Assembly (NCBI GenBank): GCA_023142215.1
Contig: JAGLJW010000022.1
Location: 1-64,000, forward strand
DNA from: Candidatus Parcubacteria bacterium
Lineage (GTDB): Bacteria > Patescibacteriota > Patescibacteriia > Patescibacteriales > UBA12075
DNA length: 64,000 nucleotides
Reading direction: 5' to 3'
The position numbers were made by a program, and so were the translations under genes. Under the pieces are notes generated by a model that was given only the letters and a program-made list of their open reading frames with translations, did no database searches and was not told the DNA's origin. Shown here piece after piece: positions 38,925 to 46,623 of the stretch. Each line of letters begins with the position of its first letter. The stretch's first letter is position 1.

Positions 38925-39713
38925 ATGGTATTTGGCAACAATCTCAAGACAATGGCTTATAAATCATTAATAATAAAATTAAAAAATCACACTAAAATAT
39001 TGTGTGATTTTTTAACTGATATTTTATTTCCGATTACTTGTATAGAGTGTAATAAAAAGAATGTTTGGTTTTGTGATAGTTGTTTTAATAAATTAAAACT
39101 AAATCTTAATCAAAAATGTTTAATCTGTAATCGTAAAAGTGAATATGGAAAAATTTGTAAGTCACATAAAAAATATTTAACAGGAGTTTTAATAGCTAGT
39201 GAATACAAAAACAAAACTTTAAGAAATATAATTAAAACATTTAAATATAATTTTATTACTGATCTCCGTTATCCACTCTCAAAATTTCTTTCCATCTTCT
39301 TGCTTCACCAAATCAGAAAAACCGAAATAGACAATACTTCCCCATTAAATTTTTTATTAGAAAAAGATACAATTTTTATCCCAATTCCTCTTCATAAAAA
39401 ACGCCTACGGTGGCGACAATTCAATCAAGCTGAATTATTACTAAATATGTTTACAAATCATTTACCAATAAACACTAATACTGAAAATTTAATCAGAATT
39501 AAATATCAAAAACCACAAGCCAAACTTAAAAAACATAAAAGACAGCAAAATATTAAAAATAGCTTTTTGTGGAATGGAGAAAATTTAAAAGATAAAACTA
39601 TCATTTTAATTGATGATGTAGTTACGTCTGGATCAACATTGGAAGAATGTGCAAAAATTTTAAAAAATAATAATGCTAAAAAAATTTGGGGATTGGTTTT
39701 GGCTAAAGGTTAA
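38925..39713 (+). CDS. comF: ComF family phosphoribosyltransferase-like protein
   Basis: The protein has the ComF zinc ribbon (CIECNKKNVWFCDSC and CLICNRKSEYGKICKSH) at the N-terminus and a type I PRTase signature (TIILIDDVVTSGSTLEECA) near the C-terminus. ComF proteins take part in uptake of DNA in competent bacteria and are thought to work with pili. Start is uncertain: ATG 38925, ATG 38952 or a TTG at 39000. The last would place the start after a terminator-like hairpin and give the short helix normally seen before the zinc ribbon. Confidence 0.9.
   Translation: MVFGNNLKTMAYKSLIIKLKNHTKILCDFLTDILFPITCIECNKKNVWFCDSCFNKLKLNLNQKCLICNRKSEYGKICKSHKKYLTGVLIASEYKNKTLRNIIKTFKYNFITDLRYPLSKFLSIFLLHQIRKTEIDNTSPLNFLLEKDTIFIPIPLHKKRLRWRQFNQAELLLNMFTNHLPINTNTENLIRIKYQKPQAKLKKHKRQQNIKNSFLWNGENLKDKTIILIDDVVTSGSTLEECAKILKNNNAKKIWGLVLAKG
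38981..39013 (+). terminator. Terminator-like hairpin at the beginning of comF
   Basis: A perfect 12-bp stem (AAAAAATCACAC with GTGTGATTTTTT) with a 9-nt loop ends in a U-run. It stands about 90 bp after the stop of the beta-propeller gene. It falls inside the predicted N-terminal coding part of comF, so either comF starts downstream or the hairpin acts as an attenuator. Confidence 0.6.
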
Positions 39714-39818
39714 AATAAATCAAAAAACCTATCATATATACAATTTTATTTGTGGATAACTTTTTTATTTTATAATATTTTTCAACAATTTGATAGAATC
39801 TAAACTAATATTAGTCAT

Positions 39819-39846
39819 TTGACATATTATTTGTGTATGCTATTAT
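39819..39846 (+). promoter_or_regulatory. Consensus sigma-70 promoter of the structured RNA
   Basis: A perfect -35 TTGACA (39819-39824) and a good -10 TATTAT (39841-39846) are separated by 16 bp. Transcription would start about seven bases later, exactly where the RNA hairpin begins (39853). No open reading frame follows. Confidence 0.75.
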
Positions 39847-39852
39847 ATTAAT

Positions 39853-40010
39853 AAGGATTGAGAGTTGATTAAAGTTTTACGGGAATAGAGTTTAGAGCTG
39901 ATGAGTATAGTTTTGCTTCTTACTTAAAGAATTAAAACCATACTCACCAACAAAAAACTCTATACACAAACCCAAACAAAACTTCAACCAACACAAACAC
40001 TCAATCCTTT
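39853..40010 (+). ncRNA. Structured non-coding RNA candidate, 6S RNA-like rod
   Basis: About 158 nt fold into one long interrupted hairpin. AAGGATTGAG (39853-39862) pairs with CTCAATCCTT (40000-40009). Inside it GTTG pairs with CAAC, AAGTTTT with AAAACTT, GGG with CCC, TAGAGTTT with AAACTCTA and TGAGTAT with ATACTCA, capped by a terminal loop. A consensus promoter lies just before and a terminator just after; there is no ORF. Size, single-rod shape and housekeeping promoter resemble 6S RNA, which binds RNA polymerase. The typical central bubble is not certain, because the unpaired 3' side is A/C-rich, so a lineage-specific RNA is possible. Confidence 0.7.
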
Positions 40011-40035
40011 TTTCTTTTTTAAAAAGTTTTATAAT

Positions 40036-40064
40036 AAAAAAGGCTCATGTAAGCCTTTTTTTTT
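40036..40064 (+). terminator. Rho-independent terminator of the structured RNA
   Basis: AAAAGGCT and AGCCTTTT form a stem with the loop CATGTA, followed by a run of T. It ends the transcript starting at about 39853. Confidence 0.85.
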
Positions 40065-40173
40065 GTATGTTACTCTCCTATAAAATTGAATGTTGGTATT
40101 ATTTTAAAAATTTAATATCATTTCCAAAACATGAAAAAAAATAAAATTCACTGAATCTAAAAAAGTATTGAGA

Positions 40174-40794
40174 CTAATTATTTTTTTGTGATAATTTTGG
40201 ATTTATAAGTTCTAAAACTTTTGGAATTCTTTTGAAATCCTTAATTAAAACTTCTCGCATTGAACCGTTATAAAGTGCTGCTGCTGGATGATATAGAACA
40301 TAAAAAATCTGTTCATCTGGCAATGAATCCTGTTTACTTGATTTAGAAAATTCTCTACGCAAAGCTTTTCCGTGAACTTCAGATATTCTTTGACCTGGCA
40401 AAAATTTTTCCAAAGAGTGTCTTCCTAAAGTAATAATAAGATCTGGTTTAATAAGATTTATCTGCTTTTCTAACCATGCCCAACAAATATCTTTTTCCTT
40501 TGGAAGCGGATCTCTATTACTGGGCGGACGGCATTTCACCATATTAGCTATATAAATATCTTCTCTTTTTAATTTTATAATTGAAAGCATTTCATCAAGA
40601 AATTTTCCAGCCGCTCCCACAAAAGGTTTGCCAGTTTCATCTTCCTTTTTCCCTGGACCTTCTCCAATAAAAACAATCCTAGCATCTGCCGAACCCTCTC
40701 CTGGGACCACTTGATTACAAGTCTTTCTTAATTCACATTTAGAGCAAGACAACATTTCTTTATTTAATTTTTCAAGCTCTTCTGTTTTGTTCAT
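40174..40794 (-). CDS. Type 4 uracil-DNA glycosylase (Fe-S)
   Basis: The 206-residue protein removes uracil from DNA. N-terminal cysteines CSKCELRKTC and the later MVKCRPPSNRDP and WAWL region provide ligands of a 4Fe-4S cluster. The active-site motif is FIGEGPGKKEDETGKPFVG and the C-terminal motif is LYHPAAALYN. These are hallmarks of UDG family 4. It is encoded alone, convergent with the structured RNA region. Confidence 0.93.
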   Translation of the reverse strand: MNKTEELEKLNKEMLSCSKCELRKTCNQVVPGEGSADARIVFIGEGPGKKEDETGKPFVGAAGKFLDEMLSIIKLKREDIYIANMVKCRPPSNRDPLPKEKDICWAWLEKQINLIKPDLIITLGRHSLEKFLPGQRISEVHGKALRREFSKSSKQDSLPDEQIFYVLYHPAAALYNGSMREVLIKDFKRIPKVLELINPKLSQKNN

Positions 40795-40861
40795 AGAATT
40801 TTAAAATTTAAGTATTAATTATTTAATATTTAACATTTAACCAATATTCAAACAATTTTTA

Positions 40862-41137
40862 GTAACTGCTCACTGACCTTAAGGTGTCATTCCCCGATCA
40901 AGTCAAGGACAGGCTCTGAGCGATAGCCAAAGGATCCCGATAATTATGCAACATTGCATCAACAACGGGATTCTTCAACTACACTGCGTTTCGTTCAGAA
41001 TGACAATTTCCTGTGTCATCCTGGAGCTAGAGCGATAGGATCCCATAAATTACGCGACATTGTATAATCAATAAAATTCTATCACTACGCATTCGCTCCG
41101 TTCCAGAATGACACCTTTGCAGTCAGTGAGGAGTTAC
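40862..41137. repeat. Composite palindromic repeat block bounded by an inverted repeat
   Basis: The outer arms are inverted copies: GTAACTGCTCACTGAC at 40862-40877 and GTCAGTGAGGAGTTAC at 41122-41137, with one mismatch. Within them lie two palindromic units, 40885-41005 and 41014-41113. Each starts TGTCATYC and ends GAATGACA, with inner motifs such as GGATCC and ATTGCA. The unit is of the 'GTCATTCTG...CAGAATGACA' kind seen scattered in many bacterial genomes. Related units are at 49620-49776. Confidence 0.8.
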
Positions 41138-41148
41138 AATTTTTACTA

Positions 41149-41175
41149 TTGACTTTTGTAAAATTATGTTATAAT
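41149..41175 (+). promoter_or_regulatory. Extended -10 promoter before a small RNA candidate
   Basis: TTGACT (41149-41154) is followed after 15 bp by TGTTATAAT, an extended -10 with TATAAT at 41170-41175. There is no coding sequence downstream on this strand. Confidence 0.6.
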
Positions 41176-41181
41176 ATATAA

Positions 41182-41236
41182 ATATTAAGACGAAAAGGGT
41201 CCCTGCAATCGCGAGATTAATGGCCTCCTTTTTTTT
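41182..41236 (+). ncRNA. Small RNA candidate of about 55 nt
   Basis: Downstream of a good promoter a short segment contains AATC-GCGA-GATT, a 4-bp stem with a GNRA tetraloop. It is enclosed by AAAAGG and CCTTTT, and followed by a T-run that could terminate it. The GC-rich core stands out against the AT-rich surroundings. No ORF follows. No known family is recognised. Confidence 0.45.
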
Positions 41237-41357
41237 ATTTAAATTCAATACGATGTTTTATATTAACAAGGTAATCAAAGTATTTTCTTGTTATTTTTTT
41301 ATACAAAGACGATGCAAAATAGACAAATGAACAATAATTAATAAAACAGAAAAAGAA

Positions 41358-41603
41358 TTATAATTTTTTCTTAATGTCTTCCCAAGTTACTTGAGTAATT
41401 GTCTCAATTTCTTTTAAAAGATATTTTAAAACATTTTTACTAATTTTACCTTGTATGACTATTGATTTTTGATTCTTTTCAAATGTAGCTTTTATATGAC
41501 TTCCCTTGCCTCCCTTTTTACTAACACTAAAACCCAAACTAGTTAATGCCTTAACTAGTTTATCCCTATTTAATTCACTTGGTAATTCACTAAACGATGG
41601 CAT
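41358..41603 (-). CDS. hicA: HicA-like toxin (mRNA interferase family)
   Basis: The 81-residue protein has the double-stranded-RNA-binding-like HicA fold: DKLVKALTSLGFSVSKKGGK followed by GSHIKATF, with the catalytic His of the GSH motif. HicA toxins cleave mRNA. The frame extends to 41669, but the ATG at 41603 (MPSFSEL) is the likely start and overlaps the end of the HicB-like gene by 14 bp, so toxin is translated after antitoxin. Confidence 0.75.
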   Translation of the reverse strand: MPSFSELPSELNRDKLVKALTSLGFSVSKKGGKGSHIKATFEKNQKSIVIQGKISKNVLKYLLKEIETITQVTWEDIKKKL

Positions 41604-41907
41604 ACTGATGTTGCACTTGCCCAACCTTATGCAAACCTGCCATCTTTTTATAAGAAGATGGCACTTCAAAGGATGTTAAAATAGCATCTTCTATATTTTT
41701 ATCTAATTCTTCTTGAGTTTTAGCAGATGTAATAATTGAACCATGTCTAAAATTTGTACTAATAGCAATTATTTCACCGTCCTCCTTTTTAAATTCAAAA
41801 TTAATAGGCTCATTAAACCTAAAATATTTTTTTAATTCCAAGTACTCAACAGGAACAGAATTACCGTTCAGCAATTTCACCAAATGATCTTTTACTTGTT
41901 TTAACAT
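41590..41907 (-). CDS. hicB: HicB-like antitoxin
   Basis: The 105-residue protein has a short beta-rich N-terminus, then HGSIITSAKTQEELDKNIED followed by an AILTSF helix. This is the HicB partial RNase H-like pattern. It precedes the HicA-like gene and overlaps it. HicB proteins bind and neutralise HicA and may repress the operon. No obvious C-terminal DNA-binding domain is visible. Confidence 0.6.
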   Translation of the reverse strand: MLKQVKDHLVKLLNGNSVPVEYLELKKYFRFNEPINFEFKKEDGEIIAISTNFRHGSIITSAKTQEELDKNIEDAILTSFEVPSSYKKMAGLHKVGQVQHQYAIV

Positions 41908-42299
41908 ATTATTTAATATTAACTATATTGAATTAATACTTTAATACACATCTTATTGTATGTCAATATTATAACACAAATAGAACAAAAGATAAAAATT
42001 GTAAGTGTGGATATATAAATGAAATAGATTTAATAAAACAACCACAAAAATGTATTGATAAAATAGATATTAAAAAAAACGCCTATGAAAAACAAAATAA
42101 AATCTGATATAAGGCGGTTTAAAAAATTTCAAAGCATGGTAACAGATAAAAATAACAATATCGACGTGAATGACGTCGATATTAGAAACTATGCTAAAAT
42201 TTTTATTAAAAGAGGAAGAAATTGAAAAAAAAGAAAATTGCTTAATTGTTTGAATGGTAAAATATTGCTTGAAAACAAAAATATCCAAATTAAAAAAAA
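41908..42299. other. Gene-poor spacer with short open frames
   Basis: No confident gene is seen. On the plus strand an open stretch around 41990-42110 encodes NCKCGYINEIDLIKQPQKC, a zinc-ribbon-like pattern without a start codon. A 46-codon frame starts at ATG 42090. Both may be decayed coding sequence. Confidence 0.4.
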
Positions 42300-42464
42300 T
42301 TAAAAAGGAATATTTTCTACTTTAATTTCTTCCACATCGTTTTTATCTTCATCTTCACAATCTTCATAATCATCAACATCTTCATTAGTTATTTCAGCCG
42401 AATATCTATTAATTGCTTCTTTGTATAGTTCTATCAACCTCTCTTTTGAATCGTCCTTTATCAC
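42300..42464 (-). CDS. Small acidic protein with an SSB-like C-terminal tip
   Basis: A 54-codon minus-strand frame from GTG 42464 encodes a basic/helical N-terminus (KERLIELYKEAINRY). A strongly acidic stretch (NEDVDDYEDCEDEDKNDVEE) follows, and the end is VENIPF. The acidic tail with I-P-F at the very end resembles the tip of single-stranded DNA-binding proteins that recruits repair enzymes. No good ribosome-binding sequence is seen. It may be a real small protein or the 3' remnant of a larger gene. Confidence 0.35.
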   Translation of the reverse strand: MIKDDSKERLIELYKEAINRYSAEITNEDVDDYEDCEDEDKNDVEEIKVENIPF

Positions 42465-42578
42465 TTAAAAATTGGTCAAATTTATTGTATATATTTTCAT
42501 ATATTATCTAAATATATGCAAATTTAAATAGATTGGTTTCACAAATCACAATATGTTGATATTGATTAATTGTTAATA

Positions 42579-43340
42579 CTAACGGTTAGCTTTTCCAACG
42601 AAATTTGTAAATTTTCTACTTTCAACTAAAACAGGCATATCCTCCAATTTTTCCAATAATGCACCTTTTAAACAATAACCTGAACCAAATAAATTTGTAT
42701 CACACCAATGCGTTCTAGGATTTTGAATACGCTCTCTATGAACAACTTCTGGCACCCAATTTGTATTTATCCATCCATGTCTTAATAACGCCAAAGTAAG
42801 ATCTTCAGACTCATCATAAGCAACAATTAACAAAAAAAGAGCTGACAAACTTTTTAGTATATTATAAAAATTGGCATCTTTATAATTATCTAGTCTATTA
42901 TGTTTAAGTTTATTATAAACAGTCCACCATTCTTCTTTTTCTCTATAATCTTTATACGGTGTTATTATACAATTTGGATAAACAGAATAGATATATAAAA
43001 TAACCTGATATTTCTCTAATTCTAATTGATTAAAAATATTCAATTCAAAATCGATTATATTTAATGATGTTATTTTTCTTTCAATTTGTTTGCCCTTTTC
43101 ATCTAAAACTTTTGCCTTTCTTTTTATTCCAACTTTTCCTTGTCCTAAAATATATCTAGACATTGAATCTATTAAACCGCATATATCCAGAAATAAACTA
43201 ACTAATTCTGGCGACCAAACGTTTTTATTAATTTCATTATATGGTATTACTTTTAAAAAATTCAAAAGCCTTTCTTCAAAATCATTATAACTTGAAAAAA
43301 CAAATTCTATATCTTCTGGCTTCCAAAGTTTTTTACGCAT
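42579..43340 (-). CDS. Unknown helical protein, possibly HEPN-like, in KAP NTPase module
   Basis: I do not recognise a named family for this 253-residue protein. It is mostly helical and contains EEWWTVYNKLKHNRLDNYKD followed by ANFYNILKSLSALFLLI. This WW-x-YN-x-x-KH-x-R pattern is seen in a group of uncharacterised helical proteins and vaguely resembles HEPN-type folds. The C-terminal part carries HRERIQNPRTHWCD. It is the third gene of a cassette with a KAP P-loop NTPase and a 106-residue protein. A role in defence is only inference. Confidence 0.6.
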   Translation of the reverse strand: MRKKLWKPEDIEFVFSSYNDFEERLLNFLKVIPYNEINKNVWSPELVSLFLDICGLIDSMSRYILGQGKVGIKRKAKVLDEKGKQIERKITSLNIIDFELNIFNQLELEKYQVILYIYSVYPNCIITPYKDYREKEEWWTVYNKLKHNRLDNYKDANFYNILKSLSALFLLIVAYDESEDLTLALLRHGWINTNWVPEVVHRERIQNPRTHWCDTNLFGSGYCLKGALLEKLEDMPVLVESRKFTNFVGKANR

Positions 43341-43382
43341 ACTACTTTTTACTTTTAATTATTATATAAACAATTACTATAA

Positions 43383-43703
43383 CTATTCTTCTCTTACTGC
43401 AATAAATTTTCTTAAACTATCTGTCGAATAACACACTTTGCCCATAATTTTTAGCCCGTCAGAATCTAACACTATTTCATTTATAAAGCTATTGTCTTTT
43501 GAGTACATACTATCAATACTATTAATCATGTTATCTAGACGAAATTGTTCAAATAGTTTGGTGGTATTTTCGACATCTATATTAAACATTCCTAGAAATG
43601 TCCTACTAATATAGACCTCTAACTTACCATCATCAACCAGAAACAAAAGCTTAAAACCATCTCGCCCTGGCTCAGTTATATCTTTTATAAATTCGATTTT
43701 CAT
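43383..43703 (-). CDS. Unknown 106-residue protein in KAP NTPase module
   Basis: The protein is a small alpha/beta domain with LLFLVDDGKLEVYISRTFLG and no membrane segment or recognised motif. It starts 8 bp after the stop of the KAP-family NTPase and is followed 42 bp later by the helical protein. The tight order suggests all three act together. Confidence 0.6.
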   Translation of the reverse strand: MKIEFIKDITEPGRDGFKLLFLVDDGKLEVYISRTFLGMFNIDVENTTKLFEQFRLDNMINSIDSMYSKDNSFINEIVLDSDGLKIMGKVCYSTDSLRKFIAVREE

Positions 43704-43711
43704 ATTTTTAT

Positions 43712-44929
43712 TTAAAAAATATTTATATCTAAATACTGATTAGGAATCATACACATGTCACTAAAAACTAAAGGCAAAATACTATCATCATGTTTTTCAA
43801 AATAGAAAGAATTCGGTGGAGACTGTTTTTTTTTAATACTGTTTAAACCTATCATGTACAAAACACTTTTTTCCCACGCTAAATCAGTACTTAAACTAAT
43901 CTTATTATTCATGTTTACAATGTAACGATCGCTTCTATCAAGTTGACCCTCATGTTTTAAAAATTCCAAAAAAGAAAAGACTAAAAACACCCTTATGTCA
44001 AATTTACTTCTTTTTTCATCATCAAAATTATTAAACGCCAAATTAGCATTCCTTATTACATGTTTTATATCTCTAATAGTTAAATGATATTTTTTAGCAA
44101 CATATTGCAATATAAAATTAATATGCTTACACCAATTTGAATCTTTTTGTTGACAAAAAAATGATTCATCAAATAGTTGTTCAATAAAATTAATAAAATC
44201 AACATCATTCAAAGTCAATATTTTTGAAAAATCTAATACTTTTCTATATGAGGCACTGGCATTTTCATTAATATAATTATCTTTTGCTATTGGAATAATT
44301 GCATGAACAATTCTACCTTCAAAATTATTTTCTGATAAAAAATATTTTAAAGTTTCCAAAAAGAAAATTCCTTTGTCACCTGACCTATCAATATCCTCAA
44401 CTATAAAATATATTTTCTTATATTTTTTATCAATTTCATTTATTAAATATTTAAATATTTCTTGTACTTCGAAAACTCTTTTTGCTGGAGATTTTTTAAA
44501 TATATAAACAAATTTATCGACGACATTTATTCCCTCCAAATTATCAGATATTCCAGAAAGTACATCTGTGGCTAAATCAAATATTTTTGATTTTATTTCT
44601 TTACCATCAATTTTTTTCACAATAGCTTTATGCTTTCCAAATTTTTGAGCCACTTCCAAAATAAATCCTTCCCATAACTCATTCCTTTCAGGAAATTTCC
44701 AAGCATCAAAATTAATCCAAAGTTCATCGGCTTTTGCCTTATTTGCAATATTATCAAGCAAAGTACTTTTACCACAACCGAAATCACCTATCAATCCAAA
44801 AATGCTATTTCTATCAACATTATCAATCTTTTCTTTAAGATCTATACGAGCAACCGAAAAATCTAACAAATCATTAACCTTGTATGTCTCTTCTAATAAA
44901 TCTAAATTTTTTATAAAACCATTCTGCAT
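43712..44929 (-). CDS. KAP family P-loop NTPase
   Basis: The 405-residue protein has Walker A IFGLIGDFGCGKSTLLDNIA near residue 45, followed by LWINFDAWKFPERNELWEGF, the hallmark W-x-F strand of KAP NTPases. Walker B is KIYFIVEDIDRSGDKGI near residue 155. Unlike classical KAP proteins it has no inserted membrane helices. KAP NTPases are common in mobile and defence loci. It is the first gene of a three-gene operon that starts from a palindrome-containing promoter. Confidence 0.85.
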   Translation of the reverse strand: MQNGFIKNLDLLEETYKVNDLLDFSVARIDLKEKIDNVDRNSIFGLIGDFGCGKSTLLDNIANKAKADELWINFDAWKFPERNELWEGFILEVAQKFGKHKAIVKKIDGKEIKSKIFDLATDVLSGISDNLEGINVVDKFVYIFKKSPAKRVFEVQEIFKYLINEIDKKYKKIYFIVEDIDRSGDKGIFFLETLKYFLSENNFEGRIVHAIIPIAKDNYINENASASYRKVLDFSKILTLNDVDFINFIEQLFDESFFCQQKDSNWCKHINFILQYVAKKYHLTIRDIKHVIRNANLAFNNFDDEKRSKFDIRVFLVFSFLEFLKHEGQLDRSDRYIVNMNNKISLSTDLAWEKSVLYMIGLNSIKKKQSPPNSFYFEKHDDSILPLVFSDMCMIPNQYLDINIF

Positions 44930-44941
44930 TTTTTCACTTTT

Positions 44942-44964
44942 AGTGTATTATACAAGTATAACAC
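44942..44964 (-). promoter_or_regulatory. Promoter with overlapping palindromic operator for the KAP operon
   Basis: On the minus strand TATAAT lies inside the near-perfect dyad AGTGTTATAC-TT-GTATAATACACT. It is about 15 bp upstream of the KAP NTPase start. A dyad over the -10 is the usual place for an autorepressor site; no regulator gene is in the cassette. Confidence 0.5.
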
Positions 44965-45034
44965 TTGCTGATCTTGCAGAATCTCTGTAAGAACTAGGCA
45001 AATTTTTTTTGCTTAATTTTATAAACAATCAACT

Positions 45035-45490
45035 TTAATCATTTTTCTCCTCAACAATCTCCAACCTTTCAATCCCATGCTCATCCAATTCTTCCCAATA
45101 CTTTTCAAGAAAGGGGTGATCTTTTTCTATTCTTTCCTTAATATCCATTTTTTCAATTTCTTTACAACTATAAGCTCTATAAAAATCACGCATAGCTAAA
45201 CGACTAGCAAGTTCTTCCGAAAGAGTGTCGTTATCATAATAATCAATAAAATCCATAACATCACCCTCTTCTAATTCAAGTGAAGGATAAATTTCTTTAC
45301 CATCCTCATCAACATATTTTTCCATTCCAAATTTTTTAGCAAAAGAAAAAATATATTTTTCTAAATCTTTATATTCTTTTATTTGCTCATCTCCTTTTGC
45401 ATCAGACCTCACACCATTAACTACCCAATTGCCAATATATGACATTTTTATTAAAACTTCAAATTGTTTTTTTGTAAAATTAATTTTCAT
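45035..45490 (-). CDS. Unknown acidic 151-residue protein
   Basis: The protein begins MKINFTKKQFEVLIKMSYIG and is very acidic in its second half (LELEEGDVMDFIDYYDNDTL). It contains no membrane segment. The N-terminal pattern recurs in small hypothetical proteins of many bacteria, but no function is known to me. It is 5 bp after the DinD-like gene, so the two are probably co-transcribed. Confidence 0.6.
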   Translation of the reverse strand: MKINFTKKQFEVLIKMSYIGNWVVNGVRSDAKGDEQIKEYKDLEKYIFSFAKKFGMEKYVDEDGKEIYPSLELEEGDVMDFIDYYDNDTLSEELASRLAMRDFYRAYSCKEIEKMDIKERIEKDHPFLEKYWEELDEHGIERLEIVEEKND

Positions 45491-45495
45491 ATTTT

Positions 45496-46338
45496 TTATT
45501 TCTTAATCTTCTTATCACTCTTTAAACTTTTCTTCTCCTCACTTTTGAGTTTTCTTTCAACCTTCTTCACATCTTCATTTGGAAATAAATCTTCCGGAAC
45601 AATATCACGAGAAATTAAAGTTTTTCTTACTGTTTTATTATTTATAATATGCTCTTTTGAAATCTCACTCTCAGTCTCTATCTCTTTGTTCTTGACATTA
45701 AAAATAGTAATCTCTGTTGCAAAATCTTTTGCTTTAAGCAAAATTGTAGGCATAAAATCAGCTAAAGGTTTATTATTCTTAATATCCCATCTACCCTTCA
45801 TCTGTCTAGTTGTCTTGTTAAATAAAGCCTTATCACCCTTACTACGAATAATTGCAAAATTTTCATTCCCACTAGTCTGCTCAAAAATAACTTGAGAAAG
45901 TTCTTTCTCTGTCTCTGCTAACTTATATCTTGATTGAACCCTCTCAACTTCCAACAATCTCTGCTCTATAATTTCCGCTTTTCTAGTTTGAACTGCAAAA
46001 TAAGTTTGAGCAAAAGCAATTTCTTCTTTCTTACTATCTCCATTTTGTGCAATCAAATAACAGGCATATCTTGAAAGCATTAAATCATCTATATCTTTTT
46101 GTGCAGTCTTAGGCATTTCTATCGTTTTGTTAACGTCAACAAAATGATCAGATATAGTTTGTTTAGATATCTCACATGCTACTTTAGCTTTATTTACAAC
46201 TTTCAAAAAGTTTCTCCATTCTGTATAGCCCAATAAATATTGTAAATCTCTTGCTAACCAAAATTCAACACCATCATCAGTTTTATGCGCAAAAGATTCA
46301 AAGTTTCCTGTTAATGATTGTATAAATTTTCTTTCCAT
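45496..46338 (-). CDS. dinD: DinD-like DNA damage-inducible protein (BRO-N domain)
   Basis: The 280-residue protein has the BRO-N/DinD start: SFAHKTDDGVEFWLARDLQY, then LLGYTEWRNFLKVVNKAK. The central SRYACYLIAQNGDSKKEEIA block is characteristic of DinD. The C-terminus is highly basic (EEKKSLKSDKKIKK) and may bind DNA. In Escherichia coli DinD is SOS-induced and inhibits RecA filaments. It is frequent in mobile regions. No LexA box was recognised upstream. Confidence 0.9.
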   Translation of the reverse strand: MERKFIQSLTGNFESFAHKTDDGVEFWLARDLQYLLGYTEWRNFLKVVNKAKVACEISKQTISDHFVDVNKTIEMPKTAQKDIDDLMLSRYACYLIAQNGDSKKEEIAFAQTYFAVQTRKAEIIEQRLLEVERVQSRYKLAETEKELSQVIFEQTSGNENFAIIRSKGDKALFNKTTRQMKGRWDIKNNKPLADFMPTILLKAKDFATEITIFNVKNKEIETESEISKEHIINNKTVRKTLISRDIVPEDLFPNEDVKKVERKLKSEEKKSLKSDKKIKK

Positions 46339-46497
46339 TATATCTAAAATTAATTTACATTGCTTTTATTACCATTAGTATATATTAATAACTGAATAAT
46401 TACAATAAAATGCGTTAATCCACCTAATAAAAGGATTGTCGCCCAATAATTAAGCAAGTATAAATAAATTTAATTAAAAACATAAACATAATCAACT

Positions 46498-46523
46498 AAA
46501 AAACTCCCTTTCGGAAGTTTTTT
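46498..46523 (-). terminator. Terminator-like hairpin after tRNA-Ser(GCT)
   Basis: AAAAAACT and AGTTTTTT form an 8-bp stem with an additional CC/GG pair inside. It lies just downstream of the tRNA on the minus strand and ends in U-runs in both directions. Confidence 0.7.
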
Positions 46524-46529
46524 AATATG

Positions 46530-46616
46530 CGGAGAGAGAGGGATTCGAACCCTCGAGGAGCGTTAACCCCTACATCCTTAGCAGGGATGCGCTTTCAACC
46601 ACTCAGCCATCTCTCC
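46530..46616 (-). tRNA. tRNA-Ser (anticodon GCT)
   Basis: An 87-nt serine-type cloverleaf on the minus strand starts GGAGAGATGGCTGAG. It has the anticodon loop CTGCTAA, a long variable arm and the T-loop GTTCGAATC. CCA is not encoded. Confidence 0.95.
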
Positions 46617-46623
46617 AATGGTT

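Noticed and set aside
40862..41137. Insertion sequence
   Set aside because: No transposase frame and only 276 bp; better described as a composite palindromic repeat.
41990..42110. Plus-strand zinc-ribbon-like open stretch (NCKCGYINEI)
   Set aside because: No start codon and the second CxxC is incomplete; kept only as possible relic.
42070..42288. 72-codon minus-strand open frame
   Set aside because: Low-complexity Phe/Ile-rich translation of an AT-rich region, no start signal and no motif; more likely noise.
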